NCBI GenBank assembly: GCA_016794785.1
Contig: JAEUHC010000013.1
Coordinates: 310,001-374,000, forward strand
Origin: Opitutaceae bacterium
Lineage (GTDB): Bacteria > Verrucomicrobiota > Verrucomicrobiia > Opitutales > Opitutaceae
Direction: 5' to 3'
Length of the DNA: 64,000 nucleotides
This document shows, in pieces, positions 1-8,205 of this stretch. Made by a program: the position numbers and the translations under genes. Below the pieces are notes generated by a model, which saw nothing but the letters and a program-made list of their open reading frames with translations, did not search any database and had not been told where the DNA came from. The first letter of the stretch is position 1. Each line of letters begins with the position of its first letter.

Positions 1-1
1 T

Positions 2-823
2 CGGCACGCGCCCAACACCGGCTCCCGCAAAAGCTGGGCCGCAGGCGACGCCACGAGCCGCGCGGTCCGCCTCGCGCTCATCGCGCTGACCGGCGAGATG
101 GGCTACCCCTCCGTCCTCACCGCCAAAACGTGGGGCTTTCAGGACGTGTCGTTCAAGGGCCAGCCCGTGAAACTCGCGCGCCCCCTCGGCAGCTACGTGA
201 TGGAGCAAATCCTCTTCAAGATTTCCTTCCCCGCCGAATTCCACGCCCAGACCGCCGTCGAGTGCGCCGTCCAGCTCCACCCGCTCGTCAAAGCCAAACT
301 CGCCGCCATCGCGCGCATCGAGCTCACCACGCACGAGTCCGCGATCCGCATCATCGACAAGACCGGCCCGCTCCACAACCCCGCCGACCGCGACCACTGC
401 CTGCAATACATGACCGCCATCGGCCTCATCCACGGCAATCTCACCGCCGAACACTACGAGGACCAAGTCGCCGCCGACCCGCGCATCGACGCCCTCCGCG
501 CCCAGATGGTCGTCACCGAGGACAAACAATTCTCCCGCGACTACCTCAACTCCGACAAACGCTCCATCGCCAACGCCGTCCAAGTCTTCTTCAAGAACGG
601 GTCGAACACCGAGCGTGTCGAGGTGCACTTCCCCATCGGCCACCGGCGGCGGCGGCGGGAGGGCATTCCGATTTTGCGGCAAAAGGCTGAGGCGGCCTTC
701 ACCGCGCACTACGGCGAATCGAAGTCTAGTGACCTTGTAGCTCTCTTCACCGACCCCGCGAATCTTGAGAGCATGCGGGCGTATGATTTCGCTGCGAAGT
801 TCGCAAAGCAGTTGGTAACGTGA
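2..823 (+). CDS. prpD: 2-methylcitrate dehydratase PrpD, C-terminal part (5' end outside window)
   Basis: This is the carboxy-terminal 273 residues of a MmgE/PrpD-family 2-methylcitrate dehydratase. The family converts 2-methylcitrate to cis-2-methylaconitate in the methylcitrate cycle of propionate breakdown, in the cytoplasm. The frame is open from base 2. Family motifs seen are SWAAGDATSRAVRLA, GEMGYPSVLTAKTWGF and, near the end, PIGHRRRRREGIP. Enterobacterial PrpD has about 480 residues, so some 200 N-terminal residues lie left of the window. The stop at 821-823 is four bases before the next ATG. The last 40 codons are more A+T rich than the rest, which may mark the edge of the foreign islet that follows. 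The family call is secure from the motifs; the pathway role is inferred from the family. Confidence 0.93.
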   Translation, partial: RHAPNTGSRKSWAAGDATSRAVRLALIALTGEMGYPSVLTAKTWGFQDVSFKGQPVKLARPLGSYVMEQILFKISFPAEFHAQTAVECAVQLHPLVKAKLAAIARIELTTHESAIRIIDKTGPLHNPADRDHCLQYMTAIGLIHGNLTAEHYEDQVAADPRIDALRAQMVVTEDKQFSRDYLNSDKRSIANAVQVFFKNGSNTERVEVHFPIGHRRRRREGIPILRQKAEAAFTAHYGESKSSDLVALFTDPANLESMRAYDFAAKFAKQLVT

Positions 824-827
824 GCCT

Positions 828-1514
828 ATGCCAAGGTCATTCGGATTGGTTGACGATAAAGTCGAAGAGGCCGCGTATTTCCTCGACCGCATCGAACAGG
901 CTTGCCTCACCGGAGACATGTTTGCGGCACGTTGCGATTCGGTAGCCTTCGCCGCGTCTACCAGAAGCGTGACATTTGCAATGCAAGGATGCCTCGGAAC
1001 GGCCGATGGGTTCATGCCGTGGTATTCGGCACACGCCAAACGGCTTCGCGACGATCCGTTGGCGAAATTTTTTCACGAATTTCGACGGCTGTCACAGCAC
1101 CTTGGGCAAAACTTCGTCTCTTCGGGCGCAACAAACGCAGGCAGATTTCTTTTCTATTTTCAGCCAGTCGACGAACTGAAAACCGTTCCCAGAGAAGACG
1201 TGCTCACAGCCTGCAACGCATATTTCCGGACAGTTCTGGAAGTCGTCTACGATTGCTACCGTTGCTTCGGTCCGGTCATAGATGGGCAGCTTTATTTTAC
1301 TGCCGCCAATTTTGCCAAACTCGGAAAGACCATCGAGGATGCCGAAGTAGCGCTGGGTTATCCGCGGGGACGGACTGATATCAGCGGCGATGCGTCTCAA
1401 CTTCCGCGGCGATGGTCGGCGCTTCGAAAAAGCGCCGATTCGTGTCAAATCCAGCACTTGTTCTTGAAGTGGCTTGGGAAACAGGTGTCGCACCCTGATG
1501 AACCGCCAGCTTAA
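828..1514 (+). CDS. Hypothetical protein, 228 residues, in an A+T-richer islet
   Basis: I do not recognise this protein. It looks like a soluble, mostly helical polypeptide with scattered cysteines (LTACNAYF and VVYDCYRCFG in the middle), no signal peptide and no membrane segment. The ATG lies four bases after the prpD stop, so the two could be co-transcribed. Base composition and codon use are clearly less GC-rich than in prpD or asnS, and the ORF6N gene that follows is a family often found on phages and islands. I therefore infer an acquired cargo gene. The amino-acid composition looks like real protein, and the long open frame on the opposite strand (1092-1832) looks like a shadow. Confidence 0.6.
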   Translation: MPRSFGLVDDKVEEAAYFLDRIEQACLTGDMFAARCDSVAFAASTRSVTFAMQGCLGTADGFMPWYSAHAKRLRDDPLAKFFHEFRRLSQHLGQNFVSSGATNAGRFLFYFQPVDELKTVPREDVLTACNAYFRTVLEVVYDCYRCFGPVIDGQLYFTAANFAKLGKTIEDAEVALGYPRGRTDISGDASQLPRRWSALRKSADSCQIQHLFLKWLGKQVSHPDEPPA

Positions 1515-1607
1515 CTGACGCTCCGAAAACGGACGCTGGATAACGTCGCGTGCGTAACGTCGACTACTTCTTTTTCCTTGGGCGTCGACGCCACCGAGAT
1601 CCCGTTT

Positions 1608-1643
1608 GCCAACGCACGCATGCCAACGCACGCATGCCAACGC
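1608..1643. repeat. 14-bp tandem repeat upstream of the ORF6N gene
   Basis: The unit GCCAACGCACGCAT occurs at 1608-1621 and 1622-1635, followed by the partial copy GCCAACGC at 1636-1643. Each full unit ends in AT and makes an ATG with the following G, so the array generates alternative in-frame starts just before the preferred ATG at 1656. A change in copy number would shift the reading frame of any start that lies inside the array. Confidence 0.85.
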
Positions 1644-1655
1644 TTGAGTGCCGCG

Positions 1656-2267
1656 ATGCCCCGCAAGACCCCGGCTGCCGTTCCCGCGATTGATTTGGTC
1701 ATCCATACCCTCCGCAGCGAGCGCGTGATCCTCGATGCCGACCTCGCCAAGATCTACGGCGTGGCCACGAAAGTCTTCAACCAAGCCGTGAAGCGGAATC
1801 GGGAGAAATTTCCGTCCGACTTCATTTTCCAACTATCGGCTGAAGAAGCGGAAGCCATGAACCGGTCACAAATTGTGACTGGTTCCAAAGGGCGTTCTTT
1901 GAGGTCACAAATTGTGACCTCAAACAAAGGCCGGGGCGGTCGGCGCTACCTGCCCTACGCCTTCACCGAGCATGGCGCGATCATGGCCGCCAACGTTCTC
2001 AACAGCCCGCAGGCGGTGCACATGAGCGTCTTCGTGGTGCGTGCCTTCATCGCGATGCGCGCCGTGCTCACCGACACGCGCGAACTCGCCCGCAAGCTCG
2101 CGTCGCTCGAAAAGGAACTCACCAGCCGGCTCGACACCCACGAGTCCGCCATCGTCGATGTGCTCCAGCGCGTGATGGCCCTCCTCGAACCCCCGCCGCC
2201 CGCGCCTGAAACGCCGGCAAAGGAGATGGGCTTTCACACTGGCCTCAAATCCGCCGGGAAATCCTGA
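1656..2267 (+). CDS. ORF6N domain DNA-binding protein
   Basis: This 203-residue protein has an N-terminal ORF6N domain (residues about 10-120), a DNA-binding module found in phage antirepressor-like and host proteins. Diagnostic segments are the opening IHTLRSERVILDADLAKIYGV, NREKFPSDFIFQLS and RRYLPYAFTEHGAIM. A helical segment with heptad character follows (about 140-180), then a proline-rich stretch. I chose ATG 1656 because the upstream in-frame starts lie in a tandem repeat and add no conserved sequence. The segment between the two halves of the domain contains a repeated peptide, RSQIVT, encoded by two palindromes. The function is probably transcriptional control or a mobile-element remnant; the target is unknown. 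Confidence 0.85.
   Translation: MPRKTPAAVPAIDLVIHTLRSERVILDADLAKIYGVATKVFNQAVKRNREKFPSDFIFQLSAEEAEAMNRSQIVTGSKGRSLRSQIVTSNKGRGGRRYLPYAFTEHGAIMAANVLNSPQAVHMSVFVVRAFIAMRAVLTDTRELARKLASLEKELTSRLDTHESAIVDVLQRVMALLEPPPPAPETPAKEMGFHTGLKSAGKS
1865..1924. repeat. Duplicated palindromes inside the ORF6N gene, one of 27 bp
   Basis: The sequence GTCACAA-A-TTGTGAC occurs at 1865-1879 and again at 1904-1918. The second copy extends to a perfect 27-bp inverted repeat at 1898-1924 with 13-base arms around one central A. Both encode the same peptide, RSQIVT, in the same frame, so the ORF6N domain carries an internal direct duplication there. Confidence 0.9.
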
Positions 2268-2594
2268 TTCGCCGCCCATTCGCTCACTGGACTCATCACT
2301 GGTCTCACGGTGGACTGACGCCTATGTCTTTTGATTTTAGGACTGTCGTGACGAAAGCGCCGACCAAGGCGCGGCTCCTTGGGTGATCGAGGCAATTGAA
2401 CGCTGTTTGTCATAGCGAGGAGCGCAGCGACGTGGCCATCCATCTGGAATTTCAGCTGGATTGCCACGGCGCGCTGCGCGCACCTCGCAATGACACTAGC
2501 CTAGAAGTTACGGGACGTGGGTATCGCACCGAGCCACTGCCCATCCCCCACCTCGAACGGCGAATGCGCTGACTTCGTTTCCAACGCTCCCCCA
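2268..2594. other. Non-coding spacer between ORF6N gene and mgsA
   Basis: This 327-base spacer lies between the plus-strand ORF6N gene and the end of minus-strand mgsA. It holds one REP-like palindromic element (2408-2495) and, 16 bases further on, the motif GGGACGTGGGTAT at 2512-2524. I see no credible protein or RNA gene in it. Confidence 0.7.
2408..2495. repeat. REP-like palindromic element, copy 1
   Basis: The ends TGTCATAGCGAGG and CCTCGCAATGACA form an inverted repeat with one mismatch. Inside are GAGCGCAGCGACG and CAGCTGGATTGCC. Copies 2 (58539-58614) and 3 (59779-59852) share the ends and most of the interior. This copy is about 12 bases longer and more diverged in the middle. Confidence 0.9.
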
Positions 2595-3098
2595 TCATCT
2601 TTTCACCTTCGCGGTTTTCGCCGCGGCCTTGAGGTCGTCGTCGGCCAGCCGCTCGCGGCGGTAGGCCTCGTAATCGGGCACGCGGCGTTCGTAGGCCGTG
2701 TCGAGCAGCGGCGAGGAGATGAGGAAGTCCGCCGTGGCGCGGTCGCAGGCGGTCGGGATGTTCCAGACCACGGCCATGCGGAGCAGCGCCTTCACGTCCG
2801 GGTCGTGCGGCTGCGGCTCGAGCGGGTCCCAGAAGAAAATCAGCAAGTCGATCTTCCCCTCGGCGATCATCGCGCCGATCTGCTGGTCCCCGCCGAGCGG
2901 GCCGCTCAGGAGCTTGCTCACCGGCACGTCGAGCTCGGCCTCCATCATGGTGCCGGTCGTGCCGGTCGCCCAGATGTCATGCTCGGCCAGGGTGCCGCGG
3001 TTGAACTTGGCCCACTCGACGAGGTTCTGCTTCTGGCCGTCGTGCGCGACGAGGGCGATGCGCTTGCGGGCGGGCATGGCGACTTTGCGATGGATCAT
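2595..3098 (-). CDS. mgsA: Methylglyoxal synthase
   Basis: Methylglyoxal synthase turns dihydroxyacetone phosphate into methylglyoxal and phosphate, a bypass of lower glycolysis used when phosphate runs short. The start at 3098 gives 167 residues and puts the motifs at the same numbers as in the E. coli enzyme: catalytic Asp71 in SGPLGGDQQ, and His98 and Asp101 in PHDPDVK. The strand-order segments IALVAHD, WATGTTG and LLIFFWDP also match. An upstream extension to 3233 is open but adds an Arg/Gly-rich stretch unlike the family, so I reject it. The gene is divergent from asnS with 146 bases between starts, a likely shared promoter region. The tail after IPDYEAYRRERL is longer than in E. coli and rich in Lys and Ala. 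Confidence 0.94.
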   Translation of the reverse strand: MIHRKVAMPARKRIALVAHDGQKQNLVEWAKFNRGTLAEHDIWATGTTGTMMEAELDVPVSKLLSGPLGGDQQIGAMIAEGKIDLLIFFWDPLEPQPHDPDVKALLRMAVVWNIPTACDRATADFLISSPLLDTAYERRVPDYEAYRRERLADDDLKAAAKTAKVKR

Positions 3099-3244
3099 GG
3101 CCCCGGCAGGCTGCGCGCCCGCTCCACCCGCGGCAAGGCCGCCGGAGCGGTGGCGCCGACAACCCCGTCGCTTGGCGGCCCCGTCGTTTCCGGGTTTGCC
3201 TCGCCTGCACGCGCGCGCTTCGTTGCGCGGCACCCACCGCCGCC

Positions 3245-4648
3245 ATGCCGACCCGCACCCTCGTCAAACACGCTCTCGACGCCACCGCGCCCGCCGACGC
3301 GATTCTCCTCCAGGGCTGGGTGCGCACCCGGCGCGACGCCAAGGCCTTCTCGTTCATCGAGGTCAACGACGGCTCCTGCCTCAAGGGCATCCAGGTCATC
3401 GCCAACGCCACGCTCCCCCACTACGCCACCGAGATCGCCCGCGCCCACACCGGCGCCGCGATCGAGGTGCGCGGCCAGCTCGTGCCTTCGCAAGGCCAGG
3501 GCCAGAAATGGGAGGTCGTCGCGGAGTCGTTCACGATCCTCGGCGAAGCCGACGCCACCTACCCGCTCCAGAAAAAGGGCCACACACTGGAGTTTCTCCG
3601 CGAGATCGCGCACCTGCGGCCGCGCTCGAATCTGTTTGGCGCCGTGTTCCGCGTGCGCTCGCGGCTCGCCTATGCGGTGCACCAGTTTTTCCAGGAGCGG
3701 AATTTTTTCTACGTCCACACGCCCATCATCACCGCGAGCGATGCCGAGGGCGCGGGCGACATGTTCCGCGTCACGACCCTCGACCTCGCGCATCCGCCGA
3801 TGACCGAGGACGGACAGGTGGACGCCACGAAGGATTTCTTCGGCAAGAAGACCTTCCTCACCGTCAGCGGCCAGCTCGAGGGCGAGATTTTCGCGCACGC
3901 GCTGTCCAACATCTACACCTTTGGCCCGACCTTCCGGGCGGAGAACAGCAACACTTCGCGCCACGCCGCCGAGTTCTGGATGATCGAGCCCGAGGTGGCG
4001 TTCTGCGATCTCGAGGGCGACATGACGCTCGCCGAGGAGTTCGTGAAATACCTGATCCGCGACGCGCGCACGCACTGCGCCGCCGACCTCGAGTTTTTCG
4101 CCAAGTTCGTGGACAAGGACCTGCTCGCCCGGCTCGACTTCGTTTTGGAAAAGCCGTTCGTCCGCTGCAGCTACACCGAGGCCGTCGAGATTCTCACCAA
4201 GAGCGGCAAGACGTGGGAGCATCCTGTGTCGTGGGGCGCGAATCTCCAAGCCGAACACGAGCGCTACCTCACGGAGGAGCACTTCAAGTGCCCCGTGACG
4301 GTCTACAATTATCCGCGCGCGATTAAGGCGTTCTACATGCGCCAGACCGATGGCTGCGCCGCGGGCCGCGAGACCGTGGCCGCGATGGACCTGCTCGTTC
4401 CCGGCATAGGCGAAATCATCGGCGGCAGTCAGCGCGAGGAGCGGCTCGACAAGCTCCGCGCCGGCATGGCGCTCCACCACCTTGATGAGAAAGCCTACTG
4501 GTGGTATCTCGACCTGCGCCGCTACGGCAGCGTGCCGCACGCGGGCTTCGGCCTCGGCTTCGAACGCATGCTCATGTTCGTGACCGGCGTCGGCAACATC
4601 CGCGACGTGATCCCGTTCGCCCGCACGCCGGGCACGGCGGAGTTCTGA
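3245..4648 (+). CDS. asnS: Asparaginyl-tRNA synthetase
   Basis: This class II aminoacyl-tRNA synthetase charges tRNA-Asn with asparagine. Its 467 residues match the E. coli enzyme in length. The N-terminal OB-fold anticodon-binding domain covers about residues 15-110 ([24 protein letters not shown]). Motif 2 is near residue 227 ([19 protein letters not shown]), and motif 3 is near 435 ([12 protein letters not shown], then [13 protein letters not shown]). The ATG at 3245 begins the family's usual N-terminus and no nearer start fits. It converges with the next gene, whose stop lies only nine bases beyond its own, so read-through antisense transcription is possible. Confidence 0.97.
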   Translation: MPTRTLVKHALDATAPADAILLQGWVRTRRDAKAFSFIEVNDGSCLKGIQVIANATLPHYATEIARAHTGAAIEVRGQLVPSQGQGQKWEVVAESFTILGEADATYPLQKKGHTLEFLREIAHLRPRSNLFGAVFRVRSRLAYAVHQFFQERNFFYVHTPIITASDAEGAGDMFRVTTLDLAHPPMTEDGQVDATKDFFGKKTFLTVSGQLEGEIFAHALSNIYTFGPTFRAENSNTSRHAAEFWMIEPEVAFCDLEGDMTLAEEFVKYLIRDARTHCAADLEFFAKFVDKDLLARLDFVLEKPFVRCSYTEAVEILTKSGKTWEHPVSWGANLQAEHERYLTEEHFKCPVTVYNYPRAIKAFYMRQTDGCAAGRETVAAMDLLVPGIGEIIGGSQREERLDKLRAGMALHHLDEKAYWWYLDLRRYGSVPHAGFGLGFERMLMFVTGVGNIRDVIPFARTPGTAEF

Positions 4649-4657
4649 GTTGGCAGG

Positions 4658-5563
4658 CTACGGCGCCGGCGAGCCGGGGTTCAGCTTCTGCCGCTCCCAT
4701 TCCTTGCGAAACGCGGCCTCTTTCGCCGCCACGTAGTTGGCGTAGCCGGCTGGATCGACGAAAGGGTTGGGGCCGCCGGGCTTCATGGCCGCGAATTTTT
4801 CCTTCAGCCCAAAATAGCTGCCGTGCGCGCCGAGAAAAAGATCCACCGGCAGTTTCTTCAGCACGTCGAAGCAGCGCACGTAGTCCTCGGCGATGCCGGG
4901 GTAGTTCTTGTTGCCCACAAGAACGTAGCCCGGATTCACGTTGGGACTGCCGATGATGACCGCATCGAGGGTTCGGCCGCCGTCGGCGACACGCATGGTC
5001 CACGTGGTGCAGCCTCTGGTGTGGCCGGGCGTAAGGCGGGCTGTTAGGGTGGAGCCGCCGAGCGCGACGGTGTCGCCGTCGTGCAGCACGCGATCGACTT
5101 TCGCGCCGGGGCGGCCGGACGCGGTGCTCTCGACCGCGGCGACGTCGGGCGCCATTACCATCAGGCGCGCGCCGGTTTCTTTTTTGATCAGGCCAACGGC
5201 CGCGTCGTGGTCGCCGTGCGCGTGGCTGATGAGGAGAATCTTCGTGTCCGCATACTTGAAACCCAGCTGCGCGATGCTCTTTCGCAGCAACGGCAGGTCC
5301 TGGGGATAGTTGGCGTTGATCAGAATATTTCCCTCGGAGGTGTGGATGAGATAAATCGCGAGATCGGCGGTGCCGACGTAGTAGAGGTTGCCGGCGAGCT
5401 TCACCGGCGGAAACTCGACGTGCCAGTCGGCCCGCGCTGCGGCATCAAGCCGCGGGATCGCCACGATGGGCAAAAACCAGAACAAACAGAGCCGGAGGAG
5501 CTTCACGCCGGCGAGAAGAGCGCCGTCGCCCGGACGTTGCGAGTGGGTTCGGACGGAATCCAT
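4658..5563 (-). CDS. Exported metallo-beta-lactamase-fold hydrolase, subclass B3-like
   Basis: This 301-residue protein has an N-terminal hydrophobic segment (about 16-42, ending AAARA) that looks like a signal peptide, followed by a metallo-beta-lactamase fold. The zinc ligands are visible: HAHGDHD (His114, His116, Asp118, His119), GHTRGCTTW (His181) and LGAHGS (His247). The order and spacing follow subclass B3, whose members include carbapenemases and other periplasmic hydrolases. It is the last gene of a minus-strand run: the DASS transporter stops 39 bases upstream of its ATG. In that context a lactone or ester substrate is as likely as a beta-lactam, so the substrate is left open. Fold and metal site are secure; drug resistance is not shown. 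Confidence 0.88.
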   Translation of the reverse strand: MDSVRTHSQRPGDGALLAGVKLLRLCLFWFLPIVAIPRLDAAARADWHVEFPPVKLAGNLYYVGTADLAIYLIHTSEGNILINANYPQDLPLLRKSIAQLGFKYADTKILLISHAHGDHDAAVGLIKKETGARLMVMAPDVAAVESTASGRPGAKVDRVLHDGDTVALGGSTLTARLTPGHTRGCTTWTMRVADGGRTLDAVIIGSPNVNPGYVLVGNKNYPGIAEDYVRCFDVLKKLPVDLFLGAHGSYFGLKEKFAAMKPGGPNPFVDPAGYANYVAAKEAAFRKEWERQKLNPGSPAP

Positions 5564-5602
5564 GGGTCGAGTCGGGGGAGCCGCCGGGTCGCGCGAGGGT
5601 GA

Positions 5603-7138
5603 TCAGCGAACCCACGCGGGGATCGCCCCCGGCTCGATGCCGAAGACCACACCTCCCAACAGCAGCACAAGGCCGATCAGGATGGGAACAAGCAGGACGT
5701 TGAGCCAGATGCCGGCTTTGGCCATCTGCGGGAGGGTGATGCAGCCGCTGCCGAAGACGATCGCGTTGGGCGGCGTGCCCACGGGCAGCATGTAGGAGCA
5801 GTTGGCCGCGAGTGCGGTGCAAATCAGGAAAAGCAGGGGATTTTCCCCGAGGGTGATGCCCAGCGCGGCCACGATGGGCAAAAAAGTCGCGGCCGTCGCC
5901 GTGTTGCTCGTCAGTTCGGTGAGCATCAAAATGCCGAAGCAGATGACGCAGAGAATCGCTATCATCGGAATGCCCTCCAACCCGGCGCACAGGGTCCCGA
6001 GGTAGCGCGAGAGGCCATGCTTCTCGATGTTGCCGGCAAGACTCAGCCCGCCGCCGAAGAGGAGGAGGACATCCCAAGGCAGGCCCTTGGTCGCCTCCCA
6101 GTTCATCAGGAATTCCCCGCGCTTCAGATTGATGGGAATGAAGAACAGCGCGAGTCCGCCCATGATGGCGATGGTCGTATCCGACAGCAGCGGCAGGCTC
6201 TTGGCGAGCAGTGGTTGAAAGATCCAGCCGAGCGCCGTGAGCACAAACACCACCAGCACGCCGATCTCGCCGCGCGACCACGACCCGAGGCCGGCGCGCT
6301 CGGTCCGGATGCGATCGGCCATTCCGGGGATTTCGCCCTGATCGAGTTTGAAGCTCACGCGCGTCAGCACGAGATAGACGGCGGGCAAGGTGACGAGCAC
6401 CACGGGGACGCCGAGGAGCATCCATTGGCCGAAGCCGATGGAGATGCCATAGACTTTGCCCACGTAGGCCGCGAGCAGGGCGTTGGGCGGCGTGCCGATC
6501 AGCGTCGCCATGCCGCCGGTCGTAGCGCCGTAGGCCACGGCCAGCATCAGCGCCGCGGCAAAGGCCTGCCGGGCCCGCGGGTGGCCGCTCGTCGCCGGGA
6601 TCATTTGAATGATGGAGACGGCGATAGGCAGCATCATCAGCGCGGTGGCGGTGTTGCTGACCCACATGCTGACCACGGCCGAAGCGAGCAAAAAGCCGCC
6701 CACGAGGCGGGCAGGCCGCGTGCCCATCACGCCGATCAGATTGATGGCGACACGCCGATGCAGGCCCCAACGCTGCATCGCCAACGCGATGAGGAACCCG
6801 CCGAGAAAGAGATAGATCACCGGATTCGCAAAGGGCGCCGCCGATTCTCGGATGTCGCCGAGGTGCAGGGCGGGAAACAGGACGAGCGGCAGCAGCGCGG
6901 TCACCGGGATCGGCACCGACTCGCAGATCCAAAACACCGCCATCAGCATCGCGGCTCCGGCCGTGCGCCAGCCTTCGACACTCAGGCCGTCGGGCGGCGG
7001 GAGCAGGAGCGTGATAAGCAAGGCGCCCGGCCCCAGAATCCAGCCGGACCATTGGCGGAGTCCGAAGTTGGCCGGATGTTCAATCGCATCCGCGGCGGCG
7101 GCCCTGGCGTCCGCGACAAGATGAGGGTGGGACGACAC
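5603..7138 (-). CDS. DASS (SLC13-type) sodium/dicarboxylate or sulfate symporter
   Basis: This 511-residue inner-membrane protein belongs to the divalent anion:sodium symporter family, which takes up succinate, malate, tartrate, citrate or sulfate. Two copies of the signature SNT loop are visible, WVSNTATALMMLP in the first half and LTSNTATAATFLPI in the second, each followed by a glycine-rich GTPPNA segment (IGTPPNALLA and VGTPPNAIVF). This is the expected inverted duplication with about 11-12 membrane segments. The N-terminal 30 residues are soluble. It sits 42 bases downstream of the SGNH hydrolase gene and 39 upstream of the metallo-hydrolase gene, so co-transcription is likely. The dehydrogenase across the divergent promoter makes a C4 dicarboxylate the best guess for substrate. 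Confidence 0.9.
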   Translation of the reverse strand: MSSHPHLVADARAAAADAIEHPANFGLRQWSGWILGPGALLITLLLPPPDGLSVEGWRTAGAAMLMAVFWICESVPIPVTALLPLVLFPALHLGDIRESAAPFANPVIYLFLGGFLIALAMQRWGLHRRVAINLIGVMGTRPARLVGGFLLASAVVSMWVSNTATALMMLPIAVSIIQMIPATSGHPRARQAFAAALMLAVAYGATTGGMATLIGTPPNALLAAYVGKVYGISIGFGQWMLLGVPVVLVTLPAVYLVLTRVSFKLDQGEIPGMADRIRTERAGLGSWSRGEIGVLVVFVLTALGWIFQPLLAKSLPLLSDTTIAIMGGLALFFIPINLKRGEFLMNWEATKGLPWDVLLLFGGGLSLAGNIEKHGLSRYLGTLCAGLEGIPMIAILCVICFGILMLTELTSNTATAATFLPIVAALGITLGENPLLFLICTALAANCSYMLPVGTPPNAIVFGSGCITLPQMAKAGIWLNVLLVPILIGLVLLLGGVVFGIEPGAIPAWVR

Positions 7139-7180
7139 GGTTTGGTTTGGGGGATGCGGGCGAGCCGCGCGGGAAGAGGA

Positions 7181-8182
7181 TCAGCCCTTCTTGCCGAGGA
7201 CGGCTGGGGTGAATGTCTCCAGCTTCCGGTTCGGTTTCTGCGCCGACAGTTCGTCGAACGCGACCTGCTGCAACGCGGTGACCTGGCCCGGGGAGAGACC
7301 CAGTTCAAAGCCCGCGCGTTCGTTTTTCCCGAGCGAGCGCGGGTCGAGCCCGGTGAGCTCGCCGAAGATCATCAGCGCCTCCAGGTAGTAGCCGTAGGTG
7401 CTGCCGTGGTAGTGGTCGTAGGTCCAGAGGCTGACTTTGCCGAATTCAATTCCGTCATAGGGGTTGGGGTCGGCCACGCCGGTTTTCATCGCCCGATTCC
7501 ACGCTTCGCCGACAGGGATCACCCCGCGAATCGCGGGCGAGCCCCGGGCCGCCAGATCGTAGGCGGCGCGGATATCGAGCGCCATCTGCTCGATGGGCTT
7601 GCCGTGCCAGTGTCCGGTTGCCGGGTAAACTTGATCCGCGCGCGACCAGGTGGCGATCAGGCGGATGTCGACTTGCGGATTCTTGCTGCGCAGCAACTCC
7701 GCGACTTGCTTGACCGACTGGATCAACAGCGCCGGGTCGCCGGGCTTGTTGCGATTAAGCAGGCTGAAACCGAGCATCACGACGCGGTCCCAAGGCCGGC
7801 CGATCACACCGGCTTTTTCAGCGATGTGGTGATCGAGTCCCTGCCCCGACACGGTCTCCTGACTGACGCTGAAATCCAGACCCGCCTGGGTGGTGAACGA
7901 TTTGAACAGCGCGGGCACGCCGCCGAAACCGGTGCCGTTCAAATCCACGACGGTGTCGGCCCGGTAGTAACGCAGCGGTGAACCGGAGCCGAAGAGGAAG
8001 CTGTTGCCGATGAAGAGCACGCTGCCCATCGGCTTGAGCGCAGGCGCCACGGCCGCGGAGTCGGCGGCGCGCGGCGGCGCCTTGGGCTGCGGCTGGGCGC
8101 TGAGCGCCGTGCCGACAAAGGCCACCGCAAGCGACCACGTGGAGACGACTCGCGAAACCATAAGAAAGAATTTGAGGTTCAT
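7181..8182 (-). CDS. Secreted SGNH/GDSL-like hydrolase
   Basis: This 333-residue protein has a signal peptide (about 1-29, ending ALSAQ) and an SGNH-type hydrolase core. The nucleophile block is VLFIGNSFLFGSG, with Ser61 in the GNS motif. A later LWTYDHYHGSTYGYY segment could carry the Asp-x-x-His pair. Long stretches such as DRVVMLGFSLLN and IRLIATWSRADQVYP resemble the family's alternating strands. Such enzymes are periplasmic or surface esterases or deacetylases. ATG 8182 opens directly into the signal peptide; the open frame continues upstream only inside the receptor gene. It follows the TonB receptor by 23 bases, which suggests that it trims the imported ligand. The exact ester is unknown. 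Confidence 0.82.
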   Translation of the reverse strand: MNLKFFLMVSRVVSTWSLAVAFVGTALSAQPQPKAPPRAADSAAVAPALKPMGSVLFIGNSFLFGSGSPLRYYRADTVVDLNGTGFGGVPALFKSFTTQAGLDFSVSQETVSGQGLDHHIAEKAGVIGRPWDRVVMLGFSLLNRNKPGDPALLIQSVKQVAELLRSKNPQVDIRLIATWSRADQVYPATGHWHGKPIEQMALDIRAAYDLAARGSPAIRGVIPVGEAWNRAMKTGVADPNPYDGIEFGKVSLWTYDHYHGSTYGYYLEALMIFGELTGLDPRSLGKNERAGFELGLSPGQVTALQQVAFDELSAQKPNRKLETFTPAVLGKKG

Positions 8183-8205
8183 GACGCGGCTGCTTTCCGA
8201 GCCAC

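Noticed and set aside
828..1832. Antisense frame 1092-1832 across the unknown gene and ORF6N start
   Set aside because: Runs across two plus-strand genes and the tandem repeat; the plus-strand products look more like folded proteins.
4658..5563. Calling the B3-type enzyme a carbapenemase
   Set aside because: The zinc ligands are those of B3, but the gene sits at the end of a catabolic run and has no resistance context. Sequence by eye cannot give the substrate.
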